Shown here piece after piece: positions 58,525 to 64,000 of a stretch of 64,000 nt of DNA (positions are counted from its first letter, which is position 1; each line of letters starts with the position of its first letter). The position numbers and the translations under genes are program-made. The notes under the pieces were generated by a model. It was not told the DNA's origin. It searched no databases and saw only the letters and a list, made by a program, of their open reading frames with translations. Origin of the DNA: Sapria himalayana (taxonomy: Eukaryota; Streptophyta; Magnoliopsida; Malpighiales; Rafflesiaceae); contig JAREIK010017065.1 of assembly GCA_029783825.1 (NCBI GenBank), forward strand, positions 16,604 to 80,603, read 5' to 3'.

Positions 58525-61500
58525 TTAATTATCGGCATCCCTGTCATCCTCCAATGGATCTTCTGATATTTCGTCTGATTCCGATAGAAGTTCGAACTCA
58601 TCTTCAGATATAAATTCATCATCTTCAATTTCTACAGTGCCACCATTTTAGTCACATAAATTTTCTGGATCTTCATCTACATTCAAAGGCTCAATATTAT
58701 CTATGTCATCTTCCTAGAATACTGGTGTAATTTCTAAGTCTGCACTTCTTTGTTGCGATGTTGATACTTCGAATTTGATTGAGCTTTGATCTTGCAAATT
58801 ACCCACCAATCTCTCGTTTAACGAGATAAACTCGGATATGTATAATAATATACCTGTGCAGCTTGAAAAACCATAATAAATGGCTCATATCCTTATATCT
58901 GTTTATGGTTAACATCCACTAGCTTATAATCCAAATGAATCTTGGTGCCTACATTTGGTGTAGGATCAAACCACTCGCACATAAATAATAAAATCTTATT
59001 ATTTTCGAGTCCAAGATACTCCAACTCAATAACTTCTTTGAGTTGACGATAATAATCAATCTCATATGCACTATATTTTGTACCTTTAATTCATACACCA
59101 CTATTCATTATTATTTTAGAAGAACCATGTCCGATTGTGTGAAATTTATATCCATTAACAAAAATACCCAGGATAGGTTGTCACATAACAAAATGGGTCC
59201 TCACTTAGATTTTGAATAAAAATATTTGAATCTCCATTTGAATAATCAATTGCCTGTGATATAAATTAAAAAATTGATATTAACAAATAAAAGATAATAA
59301 TAAATTAAATAATTCAAAAATGTAAAACTTAATAATTCTCACATAATTTTTGAACTAATTCACAAATTCAGTTTCTAGCATATAATCGACATCATTGCTG
59401 GAAATTACTGGTTGCCTATATTAACTACTAGCATAAATACTACACAAATACAAAAAGAAAGAAAAATGTATATCAATTTTTAATAATTCCTATTAAAGAT
59501 AAAATTAAACTATGATTAAACCTCCTACCATTTTGTGTATACATACTCAATGTATGGTGCAACCTCCTCACAATTAAGTAAAACGTAGCTCCAGGTTGCT
59601 TTGTACTCTTCATCTATCATACATCTTTTCATTGATCTTCCAAGGTGCTTGAAGATAGATAGTTTGTCCATAGAACATCTTCCACCATCAAATGACCTTC
59701 ATAAGTCCACGCAAATTTCTATTCTTTGTATTGACATGATCATCAAAATAATAAGAACAAAATGATGATACTTCTTCTACTAAATATGCATTGAAAATTG
59801 AGCCTTCAACTTTTGCCTTATTTCTAACATTCAATTTCAACTTATGAAGATACCTACAACCACAATGTTAGGTTTCAATTTGATTAAATTACAATATTAC
59901 TTAAAGTATGAATTAATAAAACACAGCAAATTATATGTATTTACCTCTCAAAAGGATACATCCACCTGAATTGCATTGGCCCTGAAATCCTTGCTTCGTA
60001 TGCTAAATGGACCAGCAAATGCTCCATTGAGTCAAAAAAACTTTGTGGGAATATCTATTCAAGCTTACAAATAATAAGTGGAATGTCATTCTCCAGCCTC
60101 ACCATGTCACCTATTTTGATTGTGGTTGTAGTTAGCTGTTTGAAAAACAAAGTTCTTTAAGGACCTTCCAAACACTTAGTGGAAGTAATTCATAGAATGC
60201 AAGTGGTATTAATCTCTGCATAAAAACATGACAGTAATGACTTTTCATTCCAAATAACTTAAGATTCTTCATATCCATGCATCTAATCATATTTGACACA
60301 TATCCATTGGGGAATTTCAAATTTTTAACTCATTCACATAATTTCTGTCTTGCCTTTTTATCAAGTGTGTAGCAAGCTTTAGGAATTTTCCTATTTCCTC
60401 ATTCAGTTTCAATTCAGGATGCCGACAGTAATCATTCAACTATTGTCTTGATTTTAAAGTGTTTATTATTTTTCAGTCTACATTAAGGATAGTGTTGAAA
60501 ACATTGTCAAAAACTTTTTTTTTCAATATGCATTACATCTGAGTTATGATGAATTAAATTGAACTTCTAATAGGCAAGTCCCAAAATATACTACATTTCC
60601 TCCAGCCATATATTTTGCCTATTGGTCCATTACTTCAAGTAGCATCCTTTTCAGTTACCTTCTTAAAACCCAAACTAAATCTCTATAATAATATCATCTC
60701 CCGAAAACTGCTGGTGCAGCTGTCATCACAGTTTTATTTTTTTGAAATGTAGTTCTATTTCTTCGAAATGGATGATTCGTAGGTAGAAACTTACGATAGT
60801 TATCAAAACATGATTGTTTGCCACTAAATTTGAGGGTAAATGCATAAAAATTTGTCATGCAATATGGACATGTGAATCATCCTGTAGTACTCCAACCAGA
60901 CAACATTGAATATGCATGAAAGTCACTTACTGTCCACATAAGGGCTGCCCGAATAATGAAATTTTGCTTCTTTGAGATATCGTATGTATTCACGCCAACA
61001 TCCCTAAAATGATTTAACTATGCAATAAGAGGGTGTAAAAAAATATCCAGCTTGTCTTTCGGATTTTTTGCCCCTGGAATCAATATTGACAAAAACATAT
61101 ATTGCTCATTCATACACAACCACGGAGGCAAGTTCTAAGGTATCACTATCACTGGCCATGTTGAATACTATTTCCAGATTGCCCAAATAGCTGAAATCCA
61201 TCAGTGCAGATACCCAATATCACATTTTGACTTTCTGCTGCAAAATCTTGATGTATATAATTAAAATGCTTCCAAGCAGGTGAATCTGATGGATGACGCA
61301 TTACCCATTCTTCAACCTCATGCTCGGAATGCCACCTCATATCATTTGTTGTAGCATTTGATGCATATAGTCTCTGTAATCGAGGAATTAATAGAATAAT
61401 ATATCTTCTTAAAGATAACCTTTATTTTTTGTCGTGTATCTACAACACGAGGTGCCTTCGTAAATTGACGATGGTCACAAAACTTACAGCTAATTAAATC

Positions 61501-62197
61501 AATATCACCACTTCAATATAACATGCATCCATTTAAATAACAATCAATTTTTTCTACTGGTAGACCCATTCCTCGTAGTAACTTCTTAGTGTTGTAAAAG
61601 TTGTTAGTGATCAAATTATTATCCGGAACAATCTCCTTCATCAGTTCTGTCACCTGGTCAAATAATTTCTCAGACATATGATTTTCTGACTTATTGCTCA
61701 TTAGTCGAGCCACAAGTGACAATTGTGAATGTGTTTTACAACCAGGCCACAACTCTTTATCTGTAGCTTTAAGCTTTTCATAAAATTTCGGAGTTTCAGG
61801 ATTAGGTGGTTCATCTTGTAATCCATATTGAAGTTAGCACCAGCAGCTTCTGTGATCATTCTATGGTATGTGTTTGATGATTCTTCAGCACAAGCAAATG
61901 ATTCAATACCCTCATTTTGGTCAATATTCAAAGACATTGTACTTTCCCCATGATAAATCCAAACAAAATAATTTGGCACAAAGCCATATTTAGCCAAATG
62001 ATATCTTATAGTGTTTGCATCATGAAAAGGGATATTCTAACACTTGCGATGATTACATGGGCACTTAATTTTTTTTCCATCCATCAATCTCGTTGACTAC
62101 ATGTAAAATTGATGAAAGTTTCAAGCCTAGTCAAAAAATCTATATTCAAATATCCATTAATAACCCTTCTGTACATCAATTGATGATCTGAGCTCAT
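58525..62197 (-). pseudogene. CACTA transposase, TNP2-like
   Basis: The ATG at 62197 begins MSSDHQLMYRRV, a Transpos_assoc-type N-terminus with CPCNHRKC near 62060. Then come a Transposase_21 (TNP2) core with RHPSDSPAWKHF, HQDFAAESQNVILGICTDGF (61150-61310); a DUF4218-type domain with FPNGYVSNMIRCMDMKNLKL (60240-60310) and QFRWMYPFER (near 59950); a DUF4216-type domain with KYSAYEIDYYRQLKEVIELE and WFDPTPNVGTKIH (58960-59090); and an acidic tail ending DPLEDDRDADN with the stop at 58525-58527. Three short GT-AG introns fit the reading: 59854-59944 (after YPFER), 59440-59528 and 59254-59342. TNP2 proteins cut and join CACTA ends. Several in-frame stops in the core and DUF4218 part indicate decay. 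Confidence 0.82.
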
Positions 62198-62469
62198 TTT
62201 GCCTTGTTTTATTTACAAAAAATAATGTCCAATCATTATTATAAATAATACATTCTATTACTTCAAAATATAAAAATAATTAAATAAAATTACTTACAGA
62301 TGAATATTTACAAATTAAATATCGTGAATATCGACGCAATGCATTTGTAGAATCTACATTAATAGATAAAACAATTTTTAGCACGATAAATATTAATAGA
62401 TATCATAGTTATACTAGATAGAGGGTGCAAAGTATGATAATGCACAAGAAAGGAAAGCAAAAAAGCGAC

Positions 62470-62850
62470 ATTTAATGTTTGAAGGAGAGGGAGAGAGAGA
62501 GAGAGATAAGGTGGGGAGAGAGAAGGAGGGGGGCAGAGAAATGGGGAGACGGGTGAAGAGATAGAGAGAGAAGGAGAGAGAGAAGGAGAAAGAGAGAGGG
62601 GGACTACTCTGGTGAAAGGGAGAGAGAGGGAAACAAAGAAGGAGGAAGAGAGAGGGAGAGAGGAGAGAGAGAGAGAAAGAGGGAGAGTGAGGAGAGAGAG
62701 GGGAGAGAGAGAGAGAGAGAGAGAGAGAACAAGCAAGAAAGGAGAGCAAGAAAGAAAATAACGAGAGTATGACACATAAAGAAAAAGAGGAATAGAGTGA
62801 CAGGAAGAATTAGAGAGGGAGAGAGAGAGATACACATAGAGAGTGCAGTG
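62470..62850. repeat. AG-rich purine tract
   Basis: (GA)n and GAGAGGG words with almost no T on +. The Ser/Leu-rich frames on the minus strand are its shadow and not genes. It lies upstream of the TNP2 start, between it and the element's missing end. Confidence 0.9.
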
Positions 62851-62929
62851 TTAGAATGAAAAATTATATAAAAGAAAATAAAATTTCTTCTATATAAACC
62901 GATCAAATATGACATCTTTTATCATACAT

Positions 62930-63109
62930 AAGTTCATATTTGAGCCTAAGGCCCAAGGGCTGGGATTAGGTAAGAGTACGACCCTTATTTGTATTATACC
63001 ATATATGAGCCTGATCAACGGATACTCTCATTCTACGTGCTTACATATTGTTGATATTATATCTTATGCCATTTAATTTCAAATTAGTTCAACAAATTAA
63101 TATTATCCC
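62930..63109. other. Short unassigned stretch
   Basis: Contains GCCTAAGGCCCAAGGGCTGG-like text and GTACGACCCTT, slightly reminiscent of a SINE tail, but no pol III boxes could be placed. No gene. Confidence 0.3.
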
Positions 63110-64000
63110 ATATATAATTCTATATTAGGATACATAGAGTAAATGCAGTTATAAATAGTTACATATAGTTAAACATATAATTATATATAGATATATGCAT
63201 ACAAGTAGTTATTAAGTAAATATAAATGAATATATACAAAGTTATAAACAATTATATAGATTTAGATATATGTATACATATATGTATACACAATTAAAAT
63301 AAAGTTAATATTTATTTATATAGAGTTAATTATAGTTATAAGGATATTTATATATAGTTATACACATATAGTTAAACATTGTGTTGTATGTTTTTATAGA
63401 TATAATTATAAATATTTTTACTTATAGTTATAGTTATAGTTACACGTATAGTTAAACTTATATTTATACATGTATGTATATATATTGGTTCATATAATTT
63501 CATATATTTATACATATAGTTATGTATAGGTATGGATATACTAAAATATATTTTTTATACTAATATATAAAAATGTATATTAAATATATGTTGTTAATTA
63601 TATATTTAAATATAGGTTATACATTAATAATATAAAATTACGTATAGTTATATGTTATTATACATATATATATATAGTTATAAAAAATTATATAACATTA
63701 AACATTTATATATATATATATATATATATATTCATATGAGTGTTATATTTAGTTATACATAAATATATACAAAGTTATAAACAAGTATATAGATTTACAT
63801 ATATGTATACATATATATAGATAATTAAAAATATTGTTATATTTAATTATATAATGTTTTTTTTAGTTTTACAAATTTTTTTATATAGTTATGCACATAT
63901 AATTAATATGATGATGTTGTATGTTATTATACATGTAATTATAAATATAGTTACATGTGATTATACATATAGTTACACGTATAGTTAAACTTATATTTAT
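63110..64000. repeat. Degenerate TATAGTTATACATA-type tandem repeats
   Basis: The block is dominated by ATAGTTATACATATAGTTA-like words with (TA)n patches. It is the reverse-complement counterpart of 28240-29110 and runs off the window edge. Confidence 0.75.

Larger units (their letters stand above)
52449..64000 (-). mobile_element. CACTA (En/Spm) transposon, one end in the window
   Basis: Starts with CACTACAAGAAAAATCC, the classic CACTA terminal inverted repeat, followed by dense subterminal repeats. It holds two genes on the minus strand (TNP2-like 58525-62197 and a TnpA-like gene 56630-58385). Its other end was not found before 64000, so at least 11.5 kb belongs to it, or it is truncated. 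CACTA elements make 3-bp target duplications; the bases before the terminus are AGG. It inserted into the 3' UTR of LINE D. Confidence 0.85.

Noticed and set aside
62359..62915. Ser/Leu-rich minus-strand frames of about 100-160 codons
   Set aside because: They are the complement of an AG-rich microsatellite; overlapping frames are open over the same bases.
63110..64000. Opposite terminus of the CACTA element
   Set aside because: No CTTGTAGTG-type end was seen. The sequence is degenerate AT repeat running off the window.

Overview
The window looks like flowering-plant nuclear DNA with no intact host gene. It consists of nested transposable elements and very long low-complexity arrays. Three things point to a plant: L1-type LINEs whose ORF1 pairs a DUF4283-like region with a CCHC knuckle and whose ORF2 ends in an RNase H domain; a CACTA (En/Spm) element with a TNP2-type transposase; and a decayed fragment of a LEA_2 (desiccation-related) gene. 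The species cannot be told from the sequence.

Layout. 1-755: array that is pyrimidine-rich on the + strand. 756-3240: 5'-truncated LINE on the minus strand (LINE 0). 3259-10374: 5'-truncated LINE on the plus strand (LINE A), split by a 2.5 kb solo LTR. 10375-20040: about 9.7 kb array of AAGAAGAAT-like 9-mers. 20041-24419: LINE B, cut off at its 3' side by a CACTA-like terminus. 24420-32682: AT-rich block holding a terminal-inverted-repeat element with a captured LEA_2 pseudogene, a TATGTATAACTA-type repeat block and a SINE-like sequence. 32683-37474: pyrimidine-rich array with ~0.8 kb higher-order repeats. 37475: palindromic strand switch. 37476-38315: GAA/GTA/GCA array. 38316-45779: LINE C, near full length, with a 551 bp solo LTR inside its ORF2. 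45780-46147: the same type of GAA array. 46148-52448: LINE D. 52449 to the end: a CACTA element whose far end lies outside the window. It has subterminal repeats, three tandem GCN-rich units, a second (TnpA-like) gene and a TNP2 gene with three ~90 bp introns, both on the minus strand.

Main observation. All three LINE 3' ends that survive here (0, A, C) run straight into a G/A-rich, C-depleted array on the sense strand. All four plus-strand LINEs (A, B, C, D) also have sense-strand purine repeat at the 5' edge, although for A this is only an 18 bp patch. The GAA/GTA/GCA array appears split by LINEs C and D. This fits a plant L1 lineage that inserts into TTC/TTATTC-type microsatellite by annealing its 3' end to the pyrimidine strand; self-propagated tails are the alternative. 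About a quarter of the window is such array. The arrays carry higher-order repeats, so they have also grown by segmental duplication. The long open frames inside them are artefacts of 3- and 9-bp periodicity and are not annotated as genes.
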